Part shown: piece after piece, positions 14,534 through 22,763 of the stretch
How the letters are laid out: every line of letters starts with the position of its first letter
Numbering within the stretch: position 1 is the stretch's first letter
Source of the DNA: JAKORR01 sp964608495
Lineage (GTDB): Bacteria > Armatimonadota > Zipacnadia > Zipacnadales > FEN-943
Length of the DNA: 26,289 nt
Assembly: GCA_964608495.1 (NCBI GenBank)
Contig: CAZSOQ010000050.1
Coordinates: 1 to 26,289, forward strand
Direction of reading: 5' to 3'
Translations under genes and position numbers: made by a program
Notes under the pieces: generated by a model
Told to the model about the DNA's origin: nothing
The model's input: the letters and a program-made list of their open reading frames with translations, nothing else
Database searches by the model: none

Positions 14534-17500
14534 ATGGTTCCTGCACAAGGCGAGGCTTTCGACGCGGCGCCCTTCGGGGGGCAGTTGGGCGATGGACCCG
14601 GCGTCGTGTGGGACGATCCGCGCGAGATCCACCGGGTCGTGGTGGTCTTGCGCGAGCCGCCGGCGGGCGAGGTGCGTGTGGAGTACTGGCGGGGACGCTG
14701 GCCGGGCAGGCGGCTGCCCAAGGACCATGTCCCCGGTGGGGGCGCTGTGGGCTGGTGGGAGCTAGGCGACTGGTACCACGGGGAGTGGCAGGCGGCCGAC
14801 GCCGAGTGCCGGGTCGAGGGCAGTCGCGCCACCTACACCTTCCGGCCGCTCAACCGGATCGAGTCCCCCGACCTGGCGGACTTCCCGGCCACCTTCCGCA
14901 CGACCCACAAGCTCAGACTGGTGGGCCCGGGCCTCGAGGCGGGCATTCAGACCCTCGCGGCCTATACCGACTCCCTGTGGGACGAGCGCCTCGTCACCGT
15001 CCTCCTCGCGGAGGAGGACACGGCTGAGCCGGCCTTCGAGGCCTTCAACGGCCACGTGGCGGCCGTTGAGCAGAAGGGCCCGGGGCGGCTTGCCGTGCGT
15101 CTCTGGGCCACGGCCAACCCCGACCCCAATTCCTTCGACGCGACGCTGCTCACGGTGCGGGCGGGCGAGACCGTCACGGTCTCCCTGCGCGACGTGGCCT
15201 GCGGGCCTGTCTGGGTGCGCGACCTGGGCCTGGCCGTGGTCGAGGGCGAGGACACGCGGGACTACGCGGCCGTGGCGGCGGAGGCGGCTATCGCGGCGCC
15301 CAGGGGCGTCTACGACGCCGTCAGGGAGCTTCCGGAGCAGACCTGGCGGCGTGCGTGGGAGGGCATGGTCCCCAAGCGCCGGCGCCTCTACCTGCCCCTG
15401 GCGGCGGACGGGGCCAGGCACAAGTTCCGCGTGCACCCCGACGGCAGTGTCGAGTACCGCACCAACAACGCGCTGCTCGCGGCCTGCCCGGGCCGGGACA
15501 GCGCCCGCCTGGCCGAGGACGGCGCGCGCCTGGTCCTCTCCTTCGGGCTGCCCGAGGAGCCCGCGGACAGGACCATCGAGGACGGCGTCCTGCCGGTGGG
15601 GATCGCGCGCTGGCGGGGCGTGGCAGGCGAGGACGGCATCGAGGTGCAGCAGGTGGCCCTGGCGACGGTCCTGGCCGGCACGGACCCCGACGGTCCGCCT
15701 CCGCCGGCCGACGACCTGGGCGTGCTCATGGTCCGGCTCGCCTTCAGGAACACGGCAGCCGAGGCGAGGGTGGCTCGGCTGCCCATGACCTTCACCGCCG
15801 ATGGCCGGCCCGAGAGCGTGACCGCGGCCCCGGGAGGGCTCCTGCAGGGCGCGGGCAGGACCCGGGCGATGGTGGACACGCGCGGACGGGGCGACCTGGC
15901 CCCCGCAGGCGACGGCGTCGAGTACCGCGTCGAGCTCTTACCCGGCGAGGAGCACGCCGTGGTCGTCAAGGTTCCCTACCTGGCCCCCGCGGGCGAGAAG
16001 CTGGAGAGGCTCGCGGCGCTGGACTTCGAGGTCGAGCGCGCCGCCGTGGTCGGCTACTGGCGCCGGCGGCTGGCGGCAGGGATGAAGCTCACCGTCCCCG
16101 AGCCGGTGCTCAGCGACTTCCACGCGGCCCATGCCGCCCACCTGCTCATCAACTGCGAGAAGGAGCCGGACTCCGAGCGGCGGTTCGCGCGCGTGGGGTC
16201 CTTCGGCTACGCGGCCTACGGCAACGAGTCGTGCATGATGATCGTGGACCTGGACCGGCGGGGCTACCACGACGAAGCGCGCCAGTGCCTGGACGCTTTC
16301 CTCGAGTACCAGGGCACCGCGGCCCTGCCGGGGGACTTCAGCTCGCAGGAGGGCGTGCTCTACGGCGCCCACGGCTACGAGGACGGCGGCTACAACCAGC
16401 ACCACGGGTGGATCCTGTGGTGCCTGGTCGAGCACTACAGGTTCACGCGCGACGACGACTGGCTGGCGCGGTGGGCGCCGGGGATCGTGAAGGCCGCAGA
16501 CTGGATCGTCGGCCAGTGCCGGCGCACCGTCGGGCGCGACGACATCGGGCGCGGCCTGCTGCCCCACGGCAGCCTCGAGGACATCGGCGACTGGTGGCAG
16601 TGGCTGTCCACCAATGCCTACACCTGGCGCGGCCTGGACGCGGCCGCCTGGGGCCTCGAGCAACTCGCCGCCCGCGACGCGCGATGGAGCGCCGATGCGC
16701 AGCGGCTCAGGCGCGAGGCCGGCGAGTATCATGGGTGTCTGCTGCGGGCCTTCCGCGAGGCCGCCGAGCGGTCGCCCGTGGTAGGGCTGCGCGACGGCAC
16801 CTGGGTCCCCCACTTCCCGTCGCATGTGCACCGGCGCGGGCGCAGCTTCGGCTGGATCTGCGAGACCCTCGAGGGCGCGATTCACCTGCTCATCGCCGGC
16901 GTGCTGGACCCGCGGTCGCGCGAGGCGGGCTGGATCCTGCGCGACTACGAGGACAATCTCTACCTCTCGGACCAGTACGGCTACAGCGTGCCGGACTTCG
17001 GGCGCCACTGGTTCGACTGGGGCGGCTTCTCCATGCAGGCCTGCCTGCTGCTCGGCGTCGAGCCCTACCTGGCGCGCGACGATGTACCCAGTGCCCTGCG
17101 GGCCGCCTTCAACGCCATCGCGGCCCAGTGCTTCCCCGACACGCGGATGCTCACCGAGCACGCGCTGCCCGAGCTGGGCGACTGGGGCGGCGATCACTAC
17201 AAGACGTCGGACGAGGCCAACGCGGCCGGCTGGCTGCGCTACCTCTTCGTGCGCGAGGAGGGCGAGGAGCTGCTGCTCGGCCAGGCCGTGCCGCGCGAGT
17301 GGCTGCGGCCGGGTGGCCGGGTGGGCGTCGAGCGGGCGGCCACCCACTTCGGCCCTGTGAGCCTGATCTACGAGGCCGAGGCGGGGGCCATCGCGGCGAG
17401 GCTCAGTGGCCCGAGGCGCAACCCGCCCGCCCGGATCAGGCTTCGGTTCCGCGCCCCGCTGGGGCGAGTGTGCCGAACCGTCGAGGTCAACGGCGAGCAG

Positions 17501-17581
17501 TGGGGCGAGAGGTGCGGCTCCGAGACGGTCCTGCTGCCGGGCGACATCGGCGACGCCGACGTGCGGGTGGCGCTCGCCTAG
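14534..17581 (+). CDS. Six-hairpin-glycosidase-like protein, cytoplasmic-looking
   Basis: A 1015-residue protein with an N-terminal beta-sandwich region (about 1-540) and an (alpha/alpha)6 barrel-like region (about 540-930), then a short C-terminal beta domain with RIRLRFRAPLG. The helical part contains a GDFSSQEG loop (Asp601) and GGYNQHHGW (Tyr620 to Trp626), the sort of acidic and aromatic loops found at the active site of GH78/GH36-like and related six-hairpin enzymes. I cannot assign a CAZy family, and the catalytic residues are unproven; rhamnosidase- or debranching-like activity is possible. There is no signal peptide, so it should act in the cytoplasm. ATG at 14534 has a modest GAGAGGG site 9 bases upstream. 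The next gene starts 64 bases downstream. Confidence 0.8.
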   Translation: MVPAQGEAFDAAPFGGQLGDGPGVVWDDPREIHRVVVVLREPPAGEVRVEYWRGRWPGRRLPKDHVPGGGAVGWWELGDWYHGEWQAADAECRVEGSRATYTFRPLNRIESPDLADFPATFRTTHKLRLVGPGLEAGIQTLAAYTDSLWDERLVTVLLAEEDTAEPAFEAFNGHVAAVEQKGPGRLAVRLWATANPDPNSFDATLLTVRAGETVTVSLRDVACGPVWVRDLGLAVVEGEDTRDYAAVAAEAAIAAPRGVYDAVRELPEQTWRRAWEGMVPKRRRLYLPLAADGARHKFRVHPDGSVEYRTNNALLAACPGRDSARLAEDGARLVLSFGLPEEPADRTIEDGVLPVGIARWRGVAGEDGIEVQQVALATVLAGTDPDGPPPPADDLGVLMVRLAFRNTAAEARVARLPMTFTADGRPESVTAAPGGLLQGAGRTRAMVDTRGRGDLAPAGDGVEYRVELLPGEEHAVVVKVPYLAPAGEKLERLAALDFEVERAAVVGYWRRRLAAGMKLTVPEPVLSDFHAAHAAHLLINCEKEPDSERRFARVGSFGYAAYGNESCMMIVDLDRRGYHDEARQCLDAFLEYQGTAALPGDFSSQEGVLYGAHGYEDGGYNQHHGWILWCLVEHYRFTRDDDWLARWAPGIVKAADWIVGQCRRTVGRDDIGRGLLPHGSLEDIGDWWQWLSTNAYTWRGLDAAAWGLEQLAARDARWSADAQRLRREAGEYHGCLLRAFREAAERSPVVGLRDGTWVPHFPSHVHRRGRSFGWICETLEGAIHLLIAGVLDPRSREAGWILRDYEDNLYLSDQYGYSVPDFGRHWFDWGGFSMQACLLLGVEPYLARDDVPSALRAAFNAIAAQCFPDTRMLTEHALPELGDWGGDHYKTSDEANAAGWLRYLFVREEGEELLLGQAVPREWLRPGGRVGVERAATHFGPVSLIYEAEAGAIAARLSGPRRNPPARIRLRFRAPLGRVCRTVEVNGEQWGERCGSETVLLPGDIGDADVRVALA

Positions 17582-17645
17582 AGGGCCGAGGACGCAGCTA
17601 CCAGGCTCTCTCTTCGCGCAAAGCACGGCAGACGGGTGACGCAGG

Positions 17646-19526
17646 ATGGCACGGACAGGCTCACCAGGGCGGGCGATCGTGGCCGCGGCGCTGGCGTGGT
17701 GTCTGGCCACGGGGCCCGGGCGGGCCGACACGCGCGTCGAGCAGACGGCCCTGCTCGTCGGCGAGGGCTGGCGGTTCAAGGTATGGTCGCTCTGCCCGCC
17801 GGAGAAGGTAAAGGCGGACGAGGAGCTGCCCGAGGGCCCCAAGGCCAAGGCCATAAGCCTGACCGCCGCCCGCGGCGAGGCCGAGCCCCTGATCCTCGCC
17901 GTGCGCTCGACCGTGCCCATGCGTGACGTGGCGCCGGTCTTCACCGACCTGACGAGCGAGGCCGGCGGCGTGGTGCCGGCGAGCGCGATTGCCGTAAGCC
18001 GCCTGGCCTACGTGCATGTAGACTTCCCCAGTGGCAGGAACATACCCGACCCCCTGCCCTTCGAGACGGGCACGGGCTGGTACCCGGACGTGGTGACCGA
18101 TGACACCAGCGGGTCCGCCCGGCCCGACTGGAACCTGTGCTTCTGGGTCAAGGTGCGGGTGCCCCGCGACGCCGAGGCCGGGACGTACCGCGGGCAGGTC
18201 GAGATTCGGCACCACGACGAGTCCTGGCGGCCCGAGGGCGAGCAGCCCGTGCGCGTGCCTGTGAGTCTGCGCGTCTACGGCTTCGAGCTGCCCTCGCCGT
18301 CGCCGCTGCGCAACACGACCTTCTTCACGCCCCACGCGCTTCCCGAGGAGTGGATCCAGCCCGACTTCGTGCGCGACCTCTACGGCATGTTCGCCCGTGA
18401 CCTGCGCAGCGCCGCCGACCCTGTCCTCCCCTCGCCCCAGATCACGCCGCGAGAGGACGGGACGGTTGAGGTGGACGCGGCGGACTGGGAGCAGATGGCG
18501 GCGTACTGCCTCGACGAGCTGGGTATGCCGCACCTCTTCCTGCCCGTGTGGGCGCTGTACCAGCCCGGGCGCCCGGCGCGGCTGCAGGGGATGTACTTCA
18601 TCTGGCACTTCCCCAACGCCGCCAAGCAGCGGTGGTTCGGGCCCTTCATCGCTACCGAGGACGCGCACCTGACCGAGGGTTTCAGGAAGGCCTTCGGCTC
18701 CTATCTCGAGCAGATGAGGGCGATCGTCACCAGGCACGGCTGGCAAGGGCGCATCTACTGCTCGACGATGGACGAGCCCTACACCTACCACACGGGCGAT
18801 CGGGAGCGAGACGTCCGGGATAACAACTACCGCCTCGCGCGGGAGTTCGCCGAGCTGGTACGCGCCACGGCGCCGGAAGTGAAGACCTTCGTCACCGGCG
18901 ACCCCGTGCCCGAGCTGGTGGGAGCCCTGGACCACTGGTGTCTGCGCCGCTTCAACGCCCCCGATCTCACTCGGCAGCGGGCGGCGGCCGGCGATGTGGT
19001 GACCCTCTGCGACAACTACCGGACCTTCGTGGACTATCCGCTGGTAAGCCCGCGGACCCTGGCGTGGCTGGCTTGGAAGACCGGGGCCGCGGGGTGGTTC
19101 ACCTACGAGACGCTGGCGGGCTTCGCCACCGCTTGGGAGGGCCCGCTGACGGTCTACAATCAGTTCGGCGGCCAGGCCGTCTGGGGGCTTGGGCACATGT
19201 TCTACCCCGACCCGCTGCGCAAGAAGCTGCTGCGGTCGCTGCGGTGGGAGATGATGGCCGAGGGCTGCGACGACTACGAGTACCTGTGGCTGCTATCGCG
19301 GGAGCTCGGGGAACTCGACGCCGCAGCGCAGGCCACGGCGACCGCGCGGCGAGCCAGGGAGCTGATAGGCGCGGCCGAGGCCCTGGAGGGCGCGACCGCC
19401 CTCGCGGAGGGCGCAGACCAGGCGGGTGAGAAGCCCCGCGCCAGGCCCGTGCAGAGCAATCTGGCGGTGTGGCGCGTACGCTGTGAGATGGCCGAGACTC
19501 TCGAGGCCCTGCGCGCGCTGAAGTAA
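17646..19526 (+). CDS. Secreted DUF4091 / GH123-like protein
   Basis: A 626-residue exported protein. Residues 1-27 form a signal peptide (hydrophobic 10-22, cleavage near Gly-Arg-Ala). Residues about 30-220 are an N-terminal beta-sandwich, including CFWVKVRVPRDAEAGTYRG, typical of DUF4091 and GH123 proteins. The TIM-barrel region (about 225-500) carries YCSTMDEPY with the Asp376-Glu377 pair, matching the Asp-Glu catalytic pair of GH123 N-acetyl-beta-hexosaminidases that work by substrate assistance. The DUF4091 end motif, SLRWEMMAEGCDDYEYLWLL (531-550), is well kept. The last ~70 residues are Ala/Glu-rich helix. The ribosome binding site is weak. It ends 13 bases from the convergent Gfo/Idh gene. 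Target is probably an N-acetylgalactosamine-type or related glycan by family, not shown here. Confidence 0.88.
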   Translation: MARTGSPGRAIVAAALAWCLATGPGRADTRVEQTALLVGEGWRFKVWSLCPPEKVKADEELPEGPKAKAISLTAARGEAEPLILAVRSTVPMRDVAPVFTDLTSEAGGVVPASAIAVSRLAYVHVDFPSGRNIPDPLPFETGTGWYPDVVTDDTSGSARPDWNLCFWVKVRVPRDAEAGTYRGQVEIRHHDESWRPEGEQPVRVPVSLRVYGFELPSPSPLRNTTFFTPHALPEEWIQPDFVRDLYGMFARDLRSAADPVLPSPQITPREDGTVEVDAADWEQMAAYCLDELGMPHLFLPVWALYQPGRPARLQGMYFIWHFPNAAKQRWFGPFIATEDAHLTEGFRKAFGSYLEQMRAIVTRHGWQGRIYCSTMDEPYTYHTGDRERDVRDNNYRLAREFAELVRATAPEVKTFVTGDPVPELVGALDHWCLRRFNAPDLTRQRAAAGDVVTLCDNYRTFVDYPLVSPRTLAWLAWKTGAAGWFTYETLAGFATAWEGPLTVYNQFGGQAVWGLGHMFYPDPLRKKLLRSLRWEMMAEGCDDYEYLWLLSRELGELDAAAQATATARRARELIGAAEALEGATALAEGADQAGEKPRARPVQSNLAVWRVRCEMAETLEALRALK

Positions 19527-19539
19527 GCGCCCGGGCGGC

Positions 19540-20571
19540 CTACCAAAGCGGCAGGGGGATGGCCCTGCCTGTGCCCATGCTGCGGGCGACGGCCTCGGTG
19601 AACTCCATGTACTTGACCCCGTCCTGGAAGGTGGTGCGCGTAACGGGCCGGACGCCGCGGATCGCGTCCACAAAGTCCGCCTCGACGCGCCAGCCGCCTT
19701 CCTCCTCGGGCGCGATGGGGATCTCACGGAGCTCCGAATCGCCGCGCCTTCCGCCGAAGAGCCTGTCCTCCGACCAGCGCAGCGTGCCCTCGGTGCCGAA
19801 GAGCAGGGCCTCGGGCGCGCCGGCCAGGCCGGCCACGCTCGATACCATCATGTGCAACTGGGCGCCGCAGGCCAGGTCGGCGACCACGTCCACGTGCTCG
19901 GGCACGCGCACAGCCCGCGGCAGGCCCTGCTCGTCCCGCCGCACGCGCACGAAGGTCTTCCCGGCGGCCATCACCCGCGTGGCCTCGCCGACCCAGCGCA
20001 GGATCGCCTCGTACCAGATGCCCAGGGCCAGCGTGTTGTAGCCGCTGAGGTCGAAGTCCTGGCGCCAGTGCAGGGGCGCGTCGCGGTCCAGCAAGGTCCC
20101 GCCGGCGCGCACCTCGACCGCAAGCACCTCGCCCAGATAGCCCTCGCCGAGGAGGCGCTGGATGACCGGGTCGAGGCGCAACGTGTGGGGCGAGGGGACG
20201 ACCTGGGCCACGAGATGGGGCCTGACCTCGGCGGCCTCGCGCATGGCCCGCGCCTCCGCGGCGTCCATCGCCATGCGAGCCTCGCACAGGACATGCTTGC
20301 CCGCGCCCAGGGCCGCAAGGGTCACGCGGCAATGCAGGTAGGGCCAGGTGCCGATGACGATGGCGTCGGTGTCCGGGGCCGTGACGAGTTCCCGCCAGTG
20401 GTCGTAGACCGTCGGGATCCCGAACTGGTCGGCGACGCGACGGGAGGACTCGCGCGTGCGGTTGCACACGCTGGTGATCTCGACGCCCTCGAGGGCCTGC
20501 AGGCCCGGGATATGGCGCGCCCGGGTGTTCGCGCCGGCTCCGACAATGCCGATGCGGAGGGGCTCAGCCAT
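19540..20571 (-). CDS. Gfo/Idh/MocA-family protein lacking the usual catalytic residues
   Basis: A 343-residue protein with the Rossmann start GIVGAGANTRARH (8-20) and the Gfo/Idh/MocA C-terminal domain, so it should bind NAD(P) and act on a sugar-like ligand. Where the family has Glu-Lys-Pro it has Glu97-Ala98-Arg99 (GKHVLCEARMAM), so the catalytic Lys is gone. In the second motif, normally D-x-G-x-H, it reads Ala182-Leu-Gly-Ile-Trp186, so the Asp and His are gone too. The rest of the domain is well conserved, including the GTEGTLRWSEDRLFGG stretch and the VKYMEFTEAVARSM tail. ATG at 20571 has AGGAGG 10 bases upstream. It is last in the E1 operon, 50 bases after E1 beta. It may be a non-classical oxidoreductase, an isomerase or a binding protein. 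Confidence 0.9.
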   Translation of the reverse strand: MAEPLRIGIVGAGANTRARHIPGLQALEGVEITSVCNRTRESSRRVADQFGIPTVYDHWRELVTAPDTDAIVIGTWPYLHCRVTLAALGAGKHVLCEARMAMDAAEARAMREAAEVRPHLVAQVVPSPHTLRLDPVIQRLLGEGYLGEVLAVEVRAGGTLLDRDAPLHWRQDFDLSGYNTLALGIWYEAILRWVGEATRVMAAGKTFVRVRRDEQGLPRAVRVPEHVDVVADLACGAQLHMMVSSVAGLAGAPEALLFGTEGTLRWSEDRLFGGRRGDSELREIPIAPEEEGGWRVEADFVDAIRGVRPVTRTTFQDGVKYMEFTEAVARSMGTGRAIPLPLW

Positions 20572-20595
20572 GGGCGCATCGCCTCCTGAGGTAAG

Positions 20596-20609
20596 GCGGC
20601 CGGGGCCGC
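20596..20609 (-). other. Small intercistronic hairpin
   Basis: A GCGGC/GCCGC inverted repeat with a 4-base loop lies between the stop of E1 beta and the ribosome binding site of the Gfo/Idh gene. It might slow transcription or processing between the two, but it is short and in GC-rich DNA, so it may be chance. Confidence 0.25.
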
Positions 20610-20621
20610 GCCGCCCGCGGA

Positions 20622-21611
20622 TCAGCCCAGATACGCCCTTACCCTCGCCACAAGGTCGGAGACCTGCGGGATCACGAAGGTCTCCATCGGCTCGGAGTAG
20701 GGCAGGGGCACGAAGGGCGCACCTATACGCAGCGGCGGCCTGTCGAGGCTCTCCCAGGCGTGCTCCGTGACCTGGGCGACGATCTCCCCGCCGAAACCGC
20801 CGAAGGTCACGGCCTCGTGCGCGACCACGAGGTGGCGTGTCTTGGCCACGGATTCGCAGATCGTGGTGATGTCGAGCGGCTGCAGCGTGCGCGGGTCCAC
20901 CACCTCGGCGCTGATGCCTTCGCCGGCAAGCTGCTCGGCGGCCTCCAGGGCGAAGGTGAGGGTCCGGGACCACGACACGATCGTCACGTCCGTGCCCTCG
21001 CGCTTCACCTCCGCGACCCCGAACGGGATGAGTTCCTCGTCGGCCGGCATTTCGCCCTTGAAGCCGTAGTGGGCCTTGTGCTCGATGAAGACCACGGGGT
21101 CGTCGTCGCGGATGGCGGCCTTGAGCAGGCCCCGGGCGTCGCGCGGCACCCCTGGGACGACGACCTTCAGCCCCGGGATGTGGGCGAACCAGGCCTCGAG
21201 ATTCTGCGAGTGCTGGGCGGCGTAGCCCGCGCCGCCGCCGCCCGGCGACCGGAAGACGACGGGCACGCTGAATTGCCCGCCGCTCATGTAGTGCCACTTG
21301 GCGGCGTTGTTGACGATGCCGTCGGAGGCATGGGTCAGGAAGTCCACGTACATGATCTCCGCCACGGGGCGGTAGCCGGCCAGGGCCGCGCCCACGGCGA
21401 TGCCCGCGATGCCCATCTCGGAGATAGGCGTATCGCGTACCCGCTCCTCCCCGAACTCCCGCTGCAGACCCGTCGTGCACCCGTAGACCCCCCCATACTG
21501 CCCCACGTCCTCGCCGAAGACGATCACGCGCTCGTCCCGCTTCATCTCCTCGCGAAGGGCGGTGCGAACGGCCTGCGCGAAGGTGATGTTGCGCATCTTG
21601 CCGGACGCCAC
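20622..21611 (-). CDS. 2-oxo acid dehydrogenase E1 component, beta subunit
   Basis: A 329-residue beta subunit of a thiamine-diphosphate dehydrogenase (pyruvate, acetoin or branched-chain type). The N-domain has GEDVGQYGGVYG (33-44) and DTPISEMGIAG (60-70), whose Glu65 contacts the cofactor's pyrimidine ring. The C-domain has the HEAVTFGGFGGEI stretch of the transketolase C-terminal fold. GTG at 21611 is chosen because GGAGG lies 8 bases upstream, inside the end of the alpha gene, and the start follows the alpha stop codon directly (zero gap), implying translational coupling and a fixed subunit ratio. An internal ATG at residue 6 is a lesser alternative. It works with the alpha subunit as an alpha2beta2 enzyme in the cytoplasm. 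Confidence 0.94.
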   Translation of the reverse strand: MASGKMRNITFAQAVRTALREEMKRDERVIVFGEDVGQYGGVYGCTTGLQREFGEERVRDTPISEMGIAGIAVGAALAGYRPVAEIMYVDFLTHASDGIVNNAAKWHYMSGGQFSVPVVFRSPGGGGAGYAAQHSQNLEAWFAHIPGLKVVVPGVPRDARGLLKAAIRDDDPVVFIEHKAHYGFKGEMPADEELIPFGVAEVKREGTDVTIVSWSRTLTFALEAAEQLAGEGISAEVVDPRTLQPLDITTICESVAKTRHLVVAHEAVTFGGFGGEIVAQVTEHAWESLDRPPLRIGAPFVPLPYSEPMETFVIPQVSDLVARVRAYLG

Positions 21612-22595
21612 CTACTCCACCTCCCCCTTGGCGTAGACTCCGACCAGCGCTTCCTCGGGCTCCGGCCAGGGCGCCTCCAGCGCGCGGGCCAAGGCGTCGT
21701 CTATCTCGGCGCGAATCCGGTCCCGGTACGCGATAGACGTGTCCAGGTCCACCGTGTGGTCCTCGATCATCTCGCGCTCGAGGATGTGGATCGGGTCGCG
21801 CTCGCGGAACTGCCGCAGCGCTTCGTCATCCGGGCGGTAGGTCTGCTTGTCGGCCGTGTGATGCCCCTCGAACCGGTAGGTGTCGAAGACCAGATAGGCG
21901 GGCGCGGCCGCCTCGCGCATGGGCCCGGCGGCCTGGCTCACCGCTTCGTAGACGTCCATCACCCTCATGCCGTTGACCCTCTGCCCCTTGATGCCGTAGC
22001 AGCAGGCTCGGTTCTCCAGCTCCGTGATGGCGCTGGCCTTCTCCAGCGGTACGGAGATCGCGTACAGGTTGTTCTCGCAGAGGAACAGGACGGGCAGGCG
22101 CCACAGGGACGCCAGATTGGCGGCCTCGTTGAAGGCACCCGTGTTGAGCGCCCCCTCGCCGAAGAAGCACGCCACGACCCGGTCGTTGCGCTCCAGGGCG
22201 CAGGCCAGCGCCAGGCCCGCGGCCATCGGGGCGCTCGATCCCACCACGGGATTCTCGCCTACGAAGTGGCGCCCCGCGTCGGCGATGTGCATCGAGCCTC
22301 CCTTGCCGTGGCACGTCCCGGGCGTGCGCCCCATGATCTCGCAGAACAGGGCGTAGGGGTCCAGATTGCGGGCCAGGGCATGGCCGTGGCCCCGATGGGT
22401 GCTGATGACGGGGTCGTCGTCGCGCAGGGCATGCAGGGCGCCGACGGCCACCGCCTCCTGGCCGATGTACAGGTCCGAGCTGCCCCTGAACAGCCGCTGG
22501 GGGAGCAGGACGTCGCGCACCTTCTCCTCGAAGAAGCGGATCCGGAGCATGTCCTCGTAGAAGTGAAGCAACCGCGCGGGGTCCTTGCCTGCCAT
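21612..22595 (-). CDS. 2-oxo acid dehydrogenase E1 component, alpha subunit
   Basis: A 327-residue alpha subunit that decarboxylates a 2-oxo acid and passes the acyl group to a lipoyl domain. The thiamine-diphosphate motif runs from GEG (146-148) to the NN pair at 175-176, the expected spacing. GHGHALA (69-75) and HGKGGSMHI (97-104) are cofactor-site segments, and RFEGHHTADKQTYR (241-254) is the loop regulated by phosphorylation in mitochondrial relatives. The ATG at 22595 is preferred because GAGGAGG ends 10 bases upstream; a GTG at 22601 would leave only 4 bases. Sequence flavour is closest to acetoin/pyruvate dehydrogenase E1. No E2 or E3 gene is in the window. Substrate not decided. Confidence 0.94.
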   Translation of the reverse strand: MAGKDPARLLHFYEDMLRIRFFEEKVRDVLLPQRLFRGSSDLYIGQEAVAVGALHALRDDDPVISTHRGHGHALARNLDPYALFCEIMGRTPGTCHGKGGSMHIADAGRHFVGENPVVGSSAPMAAGLALACALERNDRVVACFFGEGALNTGAFNEAANLASLWRLPVLFLCENNLYAISVPLEKASAITELENRACCYGIKGQRVNGMRVMDVYEAVSQAAGPMREAAAPAYLVFDTYRFEGHHTADKQTYRPDDEALRQFRERDPIHILEREMIEDHTVDLDTSIAYRDRIRAEIDDALARALEAPWPEPEEALVGVYAKGEVE

Positions 22596-22605
22596 GCTCA
22601 CCGAG

Positions 22606-22610
22606 CCTCC
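22606..22610 (-). promoter_or_regulatory. Ribosome binding site of the E1 alpha gene
   Basis: GGAGG on the minus strand, 10 bases before ATG at 22595. It favours the ATG over the GTG at 22601, which would be only 4 bases away. Confidence 0.65.
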
Positions 22611-22662
22611 TCACCGGTCCAGTGTGGCCCGCGCCCGGCGCTCAGGCCCACCGGGCGTGGGG

Positions 22663-22680
22663 AGGGCCCGCCGGGGCCCT
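22663..22680. other. 7-base inverted repeat in the E1 operon leader
   Basis: AGGGCCC and GGGCCCT with a 4-base loop pair perfectly. It lies in the 168 bases between the CorA stop and the E1 alpha start, where the E1 promoter should be. It may be the CorA terminator stem (no T-run follows), an operator, or a leader hairpin. A less GC-rich patch at about 22685-22705 is the likeliest promoter spot, but no clear boxes are visible. Confidence 0.35.
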
Positions 22681-22763
22681 GGGAAACGTGTCATCAGGTT
22701 ACTTACCGTGCCGCCTTCGCCGCCCGGCCGCGATGTCCTTGCCCGCGGCCCGAGGCACGGGCG

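Noticed and set aside
15938..17944. A 668-codon open frame on the minus strand
   Set aside because: Antisense to the six-hairpin and DUF4091 genes, and without any family motif.
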